DNA of 64,000 nt from Tetradesmus obliquus (taxonomy: Eukaryota > Chlorophyta > Chlorophyceae > Sphaeropleales > Scenedesmaceae), in contig CP126201.1 of assembly GCA_030272155.1 (NCBI GenBank), positions 4,760,501 through 4,824,500 on the forward strand, given 5' to 3'. Positions 39,639-50,913 of the stretch are shown piece after piece. Below the pieces are notes generated by a model. That model was not told where the DNA came from. It did not search any database and worked only from the letters and a program-made list of their open reading frames with translations. Every line of letters starts with the position of its first letter. Within the stretch, counting starts at the first letter, position 1. A program made the translations under genes and the position numbers.

Positions 39639-41380
39639 GTGCGCACCAGGGGTGTGCCATTTCACGGTTTCAAGCCCTGGTGTAAGAAATTTCACTGAAA
39701 TATGAAATTTAATGAAATTTGAAACGGAAAAGTGAAACGACTGAAACATGTCTGAGCAGCAGCAGCAGCAGCAGGCGGGAGGGCAAGTTCAAAATGCTGG
39801 CCCTGCCCGCCTCGGTTTGGCGCGTTCCCGGCATGCGCTGGACGCCGAAGATCCATCGATTAGCAAGAAACCAAGGGGTGCAGCGCCCAGCTTTGCGCAC
39901 AACGAGATCAGCACTGTGAACGGCCAGAAGAGGTGCAACCACGGCAACATGTCTGTACCTGGCAACATTACACGCGTTAAGACCCACCTGTTGACGTGCC
40001 AGAAGTTCTTGACAAGTGAAGCCGCTCAGAAGGTAGCAGAGTCTAACCAGGAGGTGGCAGCTAAACTGAAGGCACTCAAGTGAGCAGCAGCAGCAGCAGC
40101 AGCAGCACTACTTGCAGCAGCAGTCATGGTGTGACTTGCATACTAATCCCTTGTACGCTTTTGCATGGAGAAGCGCGGCGGGCAGACAACGCTCACCGCA
40201 TCTGCTTTTCCAGTCAAGGTGTACCCTAAATACAGCGCAGCAGCTGACATTGAGGAGCACAACGAGGCCATCGCCATCTTCCTGTACGGCTGCAACCAGC
40301 CCCTTAGCCTTGTGGAGCACCCTGACTTCCAGCAGATGGTGTTCACGCTTGCTCCGCACATGAAGGGCAAGCTGATTGGCCGCAAGGCGTTGGCCACCAC
40401 CATGCTGGACAAGGTTTACGGAAAGACACAGTCCAAAGTGGAGGGGTTTCTGCAGGAGCAGGTGCGGTTGTCAGCCACTTGTTAAGCACATGTTATGTCG
40501 TTTTTATTGCACAGCGCTACCAACAGGTATGCAGTCATACTGTCTCCATGCTTAGCCATTTGTTGGGCATCAACCTGTGTTATGGCTGTCGCAACGGCTG
40601 ACTTGGCTGCTGCCAATTTCTGTTTGCAGAAGTATGTCGCCACCAGCACAGACGCCTGGTCCAGCTCTCACAACGCTGGTGCGCATGTGCTGAACTACTT
40701 CAACCGCAAGGCGCTCATACGTGACGGAGCACTGGAGCAGTGCGTGACTGGAGCAGTGCGTGATGCAGAGGACTTTGCAGCGTACGTGAAGTGGCTGGAC
40801 AGCTTGAACGACGAGGAGGAGCAGGAGAAGCAGCAGCAGCAGCAGCAGCAGCAGGAGCAGCAGTAGGAGCAGGAGCAGCTGTATTTCAGCAGGTCATGTG
40901 GGCGAATGCCACCTGCAGCAGCAATGGCTGCATTGTGCATCTTGATGCTTGTGTGGGTTTGTGATTGCCTGTATTTCTTTGTGTTATTTTTGATTTTAGT
41001 ATTATAATCACTAGTGTTATTGCAGCTGCAGATTTGAAGAAAGGTTCTGACTTCTTAAGGGACCCATCCTGGGCACTGCATGCTGCAGGCTGCTGGCTAC
41101 AGCCTTCACCCACTGGCAGTGGATAAGCTGAGCGTGGCAGAGTGTGTGCTGGGCTCCTACTGGTGTTTAGCCCTATTGTAATGTTGCTATATGAAAGTAT
41201 ATACACTTTTAGATGCTTGAGACGTGAGCTGCTGCTGTCCTGCGTCTCAAAGCGGACGTTTTGCAATGATTTCACTCCGTGCAGTGGGGCGTATCGACGA
41301 GTGAAATTTGAAACGAAATTTGAAATGAAATGAAAGGAATAGAAACGTGAAATATGAAACGGCACACCCCTGGTGCGCAC
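39639..41380 (+). mobile_element. hAT DNA transposon with 8-bp target duplication
   Basis: The element proper is 39647-41372 (1726 bases). Flanks are a perfect 8-base target duplication, GTGCGCAC, at 39639-39646 and 41373-41380. The inverted ends both begin CAGGGGTGTGCC and match at 17 of the first 18 bases. Subterminal DNA at both ends is packed with GAAATTTGAAAC-type repeats, likely transposase-binding sites. TSD length, the CAGGG end and the BED-containing coding region all identify hAT. It sits 115 bases upstream of the BORCS8-like ATG. The intact TSD and near-perfect ends point to a fairly recent insertion. Confidence 0.95.
39748..40866 (+). CDS. Truncated hAT transposase (BED finger plus N-terminal part)
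   Basis: The first exon (ATG 39748 to a GTGAGC donor near 40081) contains a BED zinc finger, RCNHGNMSVPGNITRVKTHL with a following Cys. The second, about 40170-40461, has the hAT N-terminal helical region (AIAIFLYGCNQPLSLVEHPD, then MLDKVYGKT). The third, from 40630 to the TAG at 40864-40866, starts at TSTDAWSSS, which holds the first catalytic Asp of the RNase H fold, then ends in an acidic polyGln tail. The rest of the catalytic domain, including the second Asp, the Glu and the C-terminal dimerisation region, is absent, so the product could bind DNA but should not transpose. Junctions are by eye. Confidence 0.75.
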
Positions 41381-43098
41381 TGCTCACCGGGTGTTACCTT
41401 GAGGTTCAAACCTTGCCTGTTCACCTGTCCTTGCTACTGATAGTACGAACTTCCTGCAAGGCACACGCTGATGCAAGGCTGACACAGAACGTTGAGCTAC
41501 AGCCAGCTCAAGAGCATGATGCAGATCATGAGTTATGCAATGTGGTCTGCATATCCTCGCCTAGATAATGCTGCTTTGCCCTGTTGTAAAAGTGTTGCGG
41601 GGTTTGCCATGATGACCATTCCTAGCAACATGGCAAGCTGGTACATCTGTTGTGCAGGTGCAGAATGTATGCACAGCACTGCTGCAGCAGCCATCGCAAA
41701 CTAATGCAAAAATTGAACGGTGTTGAAGCAAGAACACAGCGCTGTGCACTGCACAGTGTGACATGACTACAAGGGGCCAAACACAGCTTGACAGCTGCCA
41801 CTGGCACTGAAGTGCGAGCCACATACAACACCCTTGGCATCACCAGCAGCGCTGCTGCTGGCAGCACTAGGAGCGGTTCAACCCTGCTTACTATTGAGCC
41901 CTTGCCCGTCCCATGAAATAGAACCCCTTCACATTGCAGATCGCGGTCATTGCGGATCACCTCTCTGCAGCTCCCCCTTGCTGACAATCAGTTTTGCATG
42001 CAGTCACCAAGCCATGGCTGGCCAGCAGGTGCCTATCATGGCACCATGTTGTGCACGAACGATGCTGCACTTGTGCTGCTGGTTTGCATGCAGATGTTGG
42101 CAGGGAGAAGCTAGAAAACACATAATCATGCTGGCAGTCACCAAGCCAGCAGGTGCCTATCATGACAACATGCTGTGCGCAAACTGTGCAGCAGCTGCAG
42201 CTGATCGACCATGTGCAGGTGTTGGCAGGGAGCAGTTCATAGATTCCCTTGCTTCCTCTCGTGTGCCGACAGAGCAACACCATGCAGAGTGCAGACGCCC
42301 GTACAAACGTTTTTTTTTTTCACAAAAAAACCACGTGCATGCTGGCGGTCACCAAGCCAGTGGGTGCCTAACATGGCGCCACTCTGTGCAGAAATGATGC
42401 TGCATTTGTGTTGACGATTTGCATGCAGATACTAGCAGGGAGCAGCTGAAAACATATGATCATGCTGGCGCTCACCAAGCCAGCATGTGCCCATCGTTGC
42501 ACCACTTTGTGCACATGCTGTGCATGCCACAGCCTTCCATATGACAGCTCATGTGCAGATATGGGCTGAGCAATGAACTTCAGAGCACAGAACACAGACA
42601 ATGCACCGACACTTTCCTGCATAGTCATTATGCTTTGATGTACTGGTCAGAATATGAGGCAGTGACCATCTTCTGTTTTTAACCCATTTGCTTCCACACA
42701 ACACCCCATACTGAATCCAGCTTGTGCTACCCAGTGGGTAACCTTAACCACAGCTAGGCAATGCACATGCATGCGGCTTGGCATGCATGCTGCTGTTGTT
42801 GTTGTGTGCGTTGCAATGCTGCTGAGAGGCAAAGACCGCACCTACACATGCTGTGCACAAGGTGCACGCAATGTGAAGACAGGACAGCCTGGAGTGACGC
42901 TAGCTGAACACCGTCATGACATTGCAGCCAACTGCCGACACCAACTTTTAATACTCCTGTACACTCATGCAGCCACACGTGACCTGTTGGCGGTGCTTCA
43001 AAGGTGCGCGGAGCCAACAGGTCGTTGCTGTGTCTTAATCAGTGAGAGGGACTCGTCATGACAGGTGACATGGTGCCTTTCGTCGCTGCACTCATTGC
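41381..43098. other. Intergenic region with a local repeat array
   Basis: The region runs between the hAT element and the stop of the secreted Cys-rich gene. It contains four imperfect repeats at 42004-42490 and an oligo-T/oligo-A run near 42308-42330. No gene is supported. Confidence 0.4.
42004..42490. repeat. Four imperfect direct repeats
   Basis: The words CACCAAGCCAG and GTGCCTA(T)CAT recur at about 42004, 42138, 42349 and 42472. Each is followed by similar text ending in TTTGCATGCAGAT or a variant and GGCAGGGAG. Spacing is 123 to 211 bases. Confidence 0.7.
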
Positions 43099-43740
43099 TC
43101 ATGCGCTGTTCCAGGTAGGCCAGCCCAGATTACGCTGCCCTGCGCACCACCAGTTGCCAGCACCAGCAATGCCGCCATTGCCGACCCTGCCGCTGCAGCT
43201 GCCACACGCCGCCACATCACCCCACCAGCCCTGCCAAGCCTGCTGCCCACTGCACGGCTTGCAGGAGCCTGCTGCTGCATCATACACCTGACCCGGGCCA
43301 CATGCCACACAAGCGCCGCTGTTGCTGCTGCGGCTGCTGCTGCTGCCCTGCCTCACTGTATGAAACCCTGCAGGGCAGCTACTGCCAGCTGGCGCAGCAG
43401 CACCCAGCACGCCGCCGCCCACCACACGGAATTCCAGCAGACATATGCCGCTATCCTGAGGCGTTATAACGCCGCTCAACGCAGTCAGCATGCAGTCGGC
43501 CTTCACAGTGTTATCCCTGAACCAGGTGGTGCGTATGGTGCCTGGTGTGGCACCCGGCTGCGCAATTATGCTGTAGCCGGCTGTCTCCTGTTCTCGGGGC
43601 AGCACCTGTGGGGGCAGCTGTCGTGGGGTGCGCTTCCGGCCCGTGGCCAGCACTGTTGAAAAGAGTAGTGCATTGGTGTCCAGGGCGTCACTGAAGTGGG
43701 TGAGGGCAGCCTGGGGGCCCGGGCCCCTGCTGGTGCCACT

Positions 43741-43789
<49 letters not shown>

Positions 43790-43873
43790 TGAGAAGAGTA
43801 GTGCATTGGTGTCCAGGGCGTCATTAAAGTGGGTGAGGGCAGCCTGAAGGCCCGGGCCCTTGCTTGTGCCACT

Positions 43874-43910
<37 letters not shown>

Positions 43911-44635
43911 CAGCAGCATTGAAAAGAGCAGCGCGTTGGTGTCCAGGGCGTCACTGAAGTGGGTGAGGGCGGCCTGGGGGCCGGGACCCTTGCTGGTGCC
44001 ACTGCAGCAGCAGCAGCAGCAGCAGCAGCGGAACAGAAGCAGTTAATACTTAGCAGCAGCAGGTGCTGACACACGCCAAGCAAAGAAGAAGAGTCATGTC
44101 ATGATGTTAGCTGCAGCGCCTGCACACCCACCTACTGCGAAAAGGGCAATGCCACAGGCACGATGGCGCAGTCAATCCAAAAATAAGTGCATATGCGTGC
44201 AAAGCATCCAGGGCGACTGCTGCTGCTGTTTTTGTGCCCCCCTGCAGTCTGCTGGCCTGAGGAGCATGCTGCTGCCATTCCAACTGCCCAGCAGCTGCCA
44301 CACAAAGGCATGTCTAAGCAAGACCTGTAGCTTCTGCTGCTATTTTTGCGCTCACCTGCAGTCGTCTGCTGGCCTGAGGGGCACGCTGCTGCTGTTCCAT
44401 CAGGTGTCCACAGCTGCACACCTACACAGCCATGACTATGCAGGACCTGTAGCTTGTGCTGCTGTTTTTTGTGCTCACCTGCAGTCATCTGCTGGCCTGA
44501 GCGGCACGCTGCTGCTGTTCCAGCTGCCCAGAAGCTGCCAGACAAAGCCCTGGCTGCGGATGCCGGCTGCTGCCGCGTCAGCAGCAGCAGCAGCGCCAAA
44601 GTCACCGGCCAGGTCCCAGCCCTGCAGCAAGCAGC

Positions 44636-44674
<39 letters not shown>

Positions 44675-47333
44675 GCCCAGCAAGCAGGATCAGTCACACA
44701 CGGCACAACTGCAGCAACTTTGCAAATAGTTGTGTGCAATAGGCCATGTATGTTTGGCAGCACATGTGTATGTACAGCAAGAACACAAGCCACCAGCAAG
44801 GCCGGCAGGCTGCTGCAACAAAACATGACATCATCCATTGCCTTGTTTTGTGGCTGATGCCCCTTACAAGCAGCCGCACACAGCAGCACAGCAACAGGCC
44901 AGCAGCTGCACACCGCAGCAGGGCCTGCCAGGCAGCAGCCACACCCACCAGCTATTGCTGCCACCTGGCCTTGTCCCCATGCTCACCATGAATGACAGCC
45001 GCTTGCTTGCAGTCAGCCACTCAGCCAGCTGCTTCACTGGCTGGCAGCCAGCAGCATCAACCTTGAATGATGCCAGCTGCAGCGCCGCGCCACCAACCCC
45101 ACCAGCACCCCCAGCAGCAGCAGCAGCAGCAGCAGTGCCGGCAGCAGGCGGGGCTTTGCAGGTCGGCCGGCCAGTGCTGCTGCTGCTGCTGTTGGCAGCA
45201 GCAGCAGGAGCAGGGCCAGTTGCTGCTGCCACGCACAGGGTGCCGTTCTGTGAGGCGATGCACATGTCTCTGATTAGGCTGTGCCAGCTTCCTGCAGGAC
45301 ACTTTGCAGGAGCACAGTCCGCTGATGCGTCACTGTTTCTGTTGATGAAGTTACTGGTGCCTAAGTTTGTGCTGCTGACATTTGCGCAGGCGGGTAGGCA
45401 TGCCCTGGCCCCAGCTGCTGCACGTGTGCCAGCAGGGCAGCGCATGCAAGCTGTTGAGGCAACTGCCAGGCTGACTTCGTTCTTGGCTGCATTGCACATG
45501 GTGCACTGTTTGCCCTGCAGGGCAGCACCGGCTGGGCACAGCAGGTTGTGGGCCATGGTGCCGCTCCAGCCGGCTGGCTTGGAGGGGTCTGGGCGTGCTG
45601 TTACGCTGTTGTTGGATGCGAAGCCTGCCCAGCTGCCTGCTGCAATCTGCCAGGTGAAGGTGCAGCCAGTTGTGGGCTGGAAAGCCTGCAGGCAAATACA
45701 GCAGCAGCCAGGGCGGAACAGATGCTCAGTTGACAACAAACAGACAAGCTATGTCTGACAGTCATATGGTCATGGTACAGTTGTCACCCGGATGCGCTTC
45801 GTCTGCGGCGGCCAAGTTCGTCTGGAAAGCAGGTGTTTTGTCTTGCCATTGAAATGGACGCATGCAACTGCTAAAGCAATGCAGACGAGCGGAACAGCAG
45901 ACTGCCCCTCTCCAGCCTTGCTGCGCTGACTCACAGCAGGCTGTGAACGCATTCAGTGCAAGGAAAAAACAAACTGAAGCTCATGCAGCTGCTGGTGCCT
46001 TTTTTTAAATTGCGTCCCTTGGTCCCTAAGGCACACACATAATTGGTTGTTTAGTCAGTGACCCTTACAGACTGTGGTGGCTCAGGACACATTTACAACA
46101 GCTTGCATGCAGCGCGTGCAGAGGCGCAGTTGCTGCTGGTGCCCGTAACCCCCACCTTGAAGCCCTGTGCTGTCATGCTGATGTTGTACGGGGCCAGGTT
46201 GACAGCCGTGGAGTTGTCAAGCAGGGCATACTGGTGGGGCAGCAGGAAGGGCAGCATCTGCGGCAGCAGGCAGTAGCAGCAGCAGCAGCAAGGTCATATG
46301 CTTGCATGCACAGCTGTGGCTCCAGCACCCTCAGCACAGCGGTGCTGCCTGTCTGCTGCAGCGCAAGCGCGGGGTAAATGCAGTAACAGCAGGGGATGGC
46401 CCTGGCACCCAGAGCCACCTGACCACGCAGCAGCCAACTGAACTGAATTGCAACCCATACTCTTCTGAGCAGCGACCTGCCGCTGCTTGTAGTCACGGGA
46501 CCTGCTGCTGCCACCCGCCCTGCTCAGCAGTGCTGCCGCCCACCTTGCGCAGGCCCTCGCTGGTGTTGCGCAGCGGCGTCAAGTCAGGGCCCGGCATAGC
46601 CCAGGGCGCTTCTGGGCTGCTGTCCTGGCGCTGTGACAGCTCAACATCCCAGCTCTGGAAGATCTGCGCCTTTCCTGCAGCATCTGTCCAGGCAATTTGA
46701 GGCGAGGCTGCGTAGCTGAAAGGCAGCGCCGGGTTGCTGGCGGCTGAATTGGAGGCTGGGCTGATGGCCCAGAAGGAGTTTGGCTTGCAGGAGGGGCCCT
46801 GGGCGGTTATGATGAAGAGTCTGCTGTAGAGTGCCGCTACTGGGGAGGCCAGGCAGGCAGCAGGGGAGGCCTGGGAGAGCGAGAAGACCGCAGCCACTTC
46901 TGCAGCACCACAGACAGCGAGTTATCGCGTTTTGCTGTTATTTGAAAAGTCGAAATGTCGAATTTGAGTGCTGGTATCGCTGGCAAGAGCTGGGCGAGGC
47001 AGTGCTGCTGTGCCAGGCCTGTGGCCCCAGTGCTGCTGCAGATGCAGGCTGGCAGCTGCGTACACCGGCGGCGGTACTGCAAGCTTGATAGCGGTTAATT
47101 CAGCTTTGCAAGTTGTATACGCATAATGTGATACGCAGAGCGTCGCTACTGCCTGCAGATCAGCAGGATGTCTTACTGCTAGTAGACGAGCAGCCTCTGT
47201 CTTCTACCGGTGTCAAACCGTTCCGTCTTCTTCCTCCCAGCAGCTTCGATGATACGTCAATGACCCTGCTGCCCTGCACAGCTACCAGCGCTGAGCACAA
47301 CAGCAGCAGAGGCAACACGAACTTTGTGTTCAT
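43099..47333 (-). CDS. Secreted Cys-rich protein, unknown function
   Basis: Six exons close to 698 aa: 47333-47177, 46899-46544, 46257-46156, 45685-44987, 44621-44479, 43738-43099. The ATG at 47333 starts a clear signal peptide (MNTKFVLPLLLLCSALVAVQG). The middle part has C-x2-C and C-P-A-G motifs (LLCPAGAALQGKQCTMC, MRCPAGTRAAAG, CAPAKCPAGSWH), and the C-terminus has ACVACGPGQVYDAAAGSCKPC, reminiscent of GCC2/GCC3 or growth-factor-receptor-like Cys repeats of extracellular proteins. Several N-x-S/T sites are present. Similar Cys-rich ectodomains occur in algal wall proteins. There is no transmembrane segment, so secretion is inferred. Intron 5 holds copies of both of its borders. Confidence 0.78.
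43790..44460 (-). repeat. Junction-copy arrays filling intron 5 of the secreted-protein gene
   Basis: Next to exon 5 (44621-44479), two copies of its tail and donor (CAGCAG-AGGCCAGCAGA-GACTGCAG, then GTGAGC or a variant) lie near 44400-44355 and 44290-44240. Next to exon 6 (43738), two copies of its head (ACCAGCA-GGGCCCGGGCC, then CACTTCA or similar) lie near 44004-43918 and 43874-43790, each preceded by a (CTG)n CAG acceptor. The two arrays face each other across the intron. Confidence 0.88.
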
Positions 47334-47584
47334 CTTGGCAGCGATGATTCTGCACTCAAGACGCACGATTAGGAACTTAACTCGTGCTCAATTTCTTGAT
47401 ATAATATCCAGTAGCTTTTGAGGGCACACCGGCTCCGGGTGACCGCTCGGGTGACACTGAAACCCTCCTCCTACCACGAAAGGGACACTGAGTGTCGCGG
47501 AGTGACACCCCTCACCAAGGCACACAGTGCTTCTGTACAGGCCTGGCAGTGACTTTGGCGATTCAGCCGGCTGGTAGGTGAAAA

Positions 47585-48661
47585 TCACACGCATTTCAGT
47601 TGTACATCCCCGCAGATGGCAACCACAAAATGATCACTGGGCCGTGCCTCCCTGATGCATCCTGCCAGTGGTCCACGGACCAGCTCCCGCCACAGCACCA
47701 GCCCCAAAAGAAACCAGCAGTGGCTGCCTAGCTGCCTAGCTGCCAGCTCAACCGCAGTCTTGGGGTTCGTCACCCAGGGCGCCTCCTGGCACAGCTCCAC
47801 CACAGCACCAGCCCCCCAAAACACAGCATTCATGAATCGAGCAGCATGTACAATGATGATCATCATTGTACAGCAGTGGCTGCCTAGCTGCCCTCCTGGG
47901 GTTCATCCCCCCAGGGCGACTCCTGCACCAGCTCCCGCCACAGCACCAGCCGGCACAGCGGCAGCGCGCGTGCCAGCACCACCTTCCAGCCACACATGCT
48001 GCTCAGCAGCTCCTGCAGGCAGCAGCAGCAGCATGCAGGAGCGTCAGCGCACATAGCAGCAACGCACGGTGTGCATCCCACTAAGAGCTGAACAGCTCCA
48101 CACAGCCCACATTACCCGCACTCTACCTGGTTCGCACAGCAGTCCTCCGCAAACTATGTTAATACTAAGGTCTAGAGACCCGTTGAGATGACAACGCTCA
48201 GCGTTATAGGCTACCAGGACAACCGGCCACGTCAAAACACCTGCCACGCCACTACACAACCACCTGGCCTTGCCCACCTGCTGTTGCCATCCACATGATA
48301 CCCGCATGTGACCAGAAGTCTCTCCCCGCCCACCTGCTGCCCTCATCATCACCAAGTCACCGCTCCAGCTGCTGTGAGTCAGGCACACCAACACGGCCTT
48401 ACCTGCTGCCCCGTGATGAGCACCAGCTGCCGTAGCCGTGTCAGTGCCGCCAGCTGCCCAGTCAGCGCGTCACAGTCCATGGGGCCCTGCAGGCTGTCCC
48501 TGCTGCACCAGGTCAGGCTCGCCAGGCTGGTCAAACACGATACAACATCAAAGGCGCGCAGCGTGATGCCGGGTGTGGCCTCTGCCTCAATGACCAGGCG
48601 GGTCAGGCGGGTGAGGGAAGTGAGGCCTGCCAGGGCGGTGTTGCTGAGGCCCTCACAGGCT

Positions 48662-48705
<44 letters not shown>

Positions 48706-49186
48706 GAGTCAGTCAGGTTGACAGCAGGACAGCAGGCCACTGTCGCAGCAACAGAAATGGCAGCAGTACAAGCAGCTGGAGCAACTGGCGGACGGCTTGC
48801 ATACATGCAGCTCTAGCAGACAGCAGCAGCAGGAGGAGGAGCGCCATGCCTCACCCGCCAGCTCCAGGGTGCGCAGGCCTGTTGCTGCTGCCAGTATTGC
48901 TGCCATTGCTGCATCATCCACGCAGCACTCCTCCAGCTCCAGGTGCAGCAGCCGCTGCAGCGGCAGCCCGGTCAGCCTGCTGCTGATGCCACCAATGCTG
49001 CTGCTGCTGTCATCAAAGTAGTTTGTTTGTGAACTGCTGCTGCTGGTACCGCTGCCTGCTGCTGCTGCTGCCTGCTGATGATTGCTATGTGCAACTTGCT
49101 GCTGCTCTTTTGCGGGATGCTGCTGAGGCCCTGCTGCTTGCTGCTGTCCAAGCCGGCTGCTGCCATTTGTCGCTGCTGCTAGCTCT

Positions 49187-49225
<39 letters not shown>

Positions 49226-50872
49226 AGCAGCGGCTGCTGCCGCATGTAGCTGGCTGTGCTGTGCCGTGGCAGCCGAGGAACAAGGTCTGCAGCAGCTGGC
49301 AGACCAATCGCTACCAGATGAAAGCACTCCAAGCACAGCTTGCTTAGAGTGTGAGGCAGGTAGTTGAGCACAATAGGCAGCATGCGGCTAGATGCACGGT
49401 ACATGGCCATGTCACAGCCTGGTGCTGCACCTGCTGCTGAGCTGCCTGGCTGTAGCTGACCAGCAGCGGCAGCGGCTGCAGCAGCTGCAGCAGCAGAGCG
49501 GGCAGCAGCTGCTGCACTGCGGGGGTTGTGGACCAGTGCTGCATCCAGGGAGTAGCGGGAAGTGCCTGCAGTGACACCCTGCAAGATGTGCACAAGCAGC
49601 AGCGTATTGTCACATGATAGCGCCCCTTCTCTGATCAAGGTAGGGGTGTTGTGACAAGTCATGTCCCTCAGAGAACCCACACAGATCACGTACTGCGCAG
49701 CACTGCAGATGCAGCTGCAAACTGCAGCTGCAGCTGCAGGCAGTCCAATGCTTCCCTGCAAGGCTAGCAGCACCACTCTCACCGAGCAAGCAGCCATGAT
49801 CCTGCTGCTCCAGGCCCCACGGGGGCTGCCATGGCCCGCTGCTGCTGCTGCTGCTCCATGATCCAACAGCCTGCTGCTCTCAGCGCCACTGCCTTCAGCA
49901 GCAGCAGCATCTGCAGCAGCTGAGAATGCGTCAGCAGCAGCAGCAGCACCTGTGCTGCTGCCCTGCCTTGATGTTGCAGGTGAGCCTAGGGACGCAAAGC
50001 TCTGCAGCAGCCAGCGGGGTGACCATGTGCCACTGCCCTGGCCCTCCAAACTATGTTGCTGCTGCTGCTGCTGCTCAGGGTGGTGACCGCACAGGCCCCC
50101 TACTCCTGTACTGCCTCTACGAGCTGGTGCTGCACTGCTTGTACTGCCTGTGTACTGCTGAGTCATCCTTGGTGGTGATGACAGCACCTTGTAGTGCTGG
50201 AATGCACCAACAGCAGCTGGCAGCTGCTCTTCTTCGAATGAGGCGCGAGGAGGTACCTGCAAAGCAGAACAGTAGCTGGTTTAGCGACTGGCTGCAAATA
50301 CTTGCAATGTATCAGTTTGACTGAGCTCATTGACTGGTTCAAATCATATCACAGGCACATCAGCAGTGCGACTCAAGCTCTTCATCCTCACCTGCAGCAG
50401 CCGCTGCTGCGCCTCTGCCTGCCGCTGCCGCACCAGCTGCTGCTGCATCACATCCCTAGCAAGCGGGCTGCCGATGCTGCTGCGAACTGGCCCGCTCCTG
50501 CTGCGCCCTGCAGCGAATGCAACACCGCTGCCATCCATGCTGCTACTGCTGCTCCTGGCTCCTGCTGGGCCAGTGCTGCTGCTGCTGCTGATGTGCAAAG
50601 TGCTCAGCCCAGCCACTGCCCAACCAACCCAGCTGCCGCTACCTTGCCTATCAGCCGCGCCCATCTGCTGCTCTGCATGCAAACTTTGTACCCCGCTGCT
50701 GCTGCTCCTGCCCGCAAGCGGGGCGATCGCTGCTGCTGCTGCCGAGTTTGCTGCTGCTGCTGCTGCCGCTGCTGCTGCCAGGTCATCTACCGGGCTGAAG
50801 AGCTGCAGCTCGGTGAGGCAGGCAAAGTTGTCACACAGGGCCAGCGACTCGGCCATCAGCTCAGGCTTACCT

Positions 50873-50913
<41 letters not shown>

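Noticed and set aside
50336-50350. tRNA B-box-like GGTTCAAATC
   Set aside because: No matching A box, acceptor stem or anticodon arm could be built around it.
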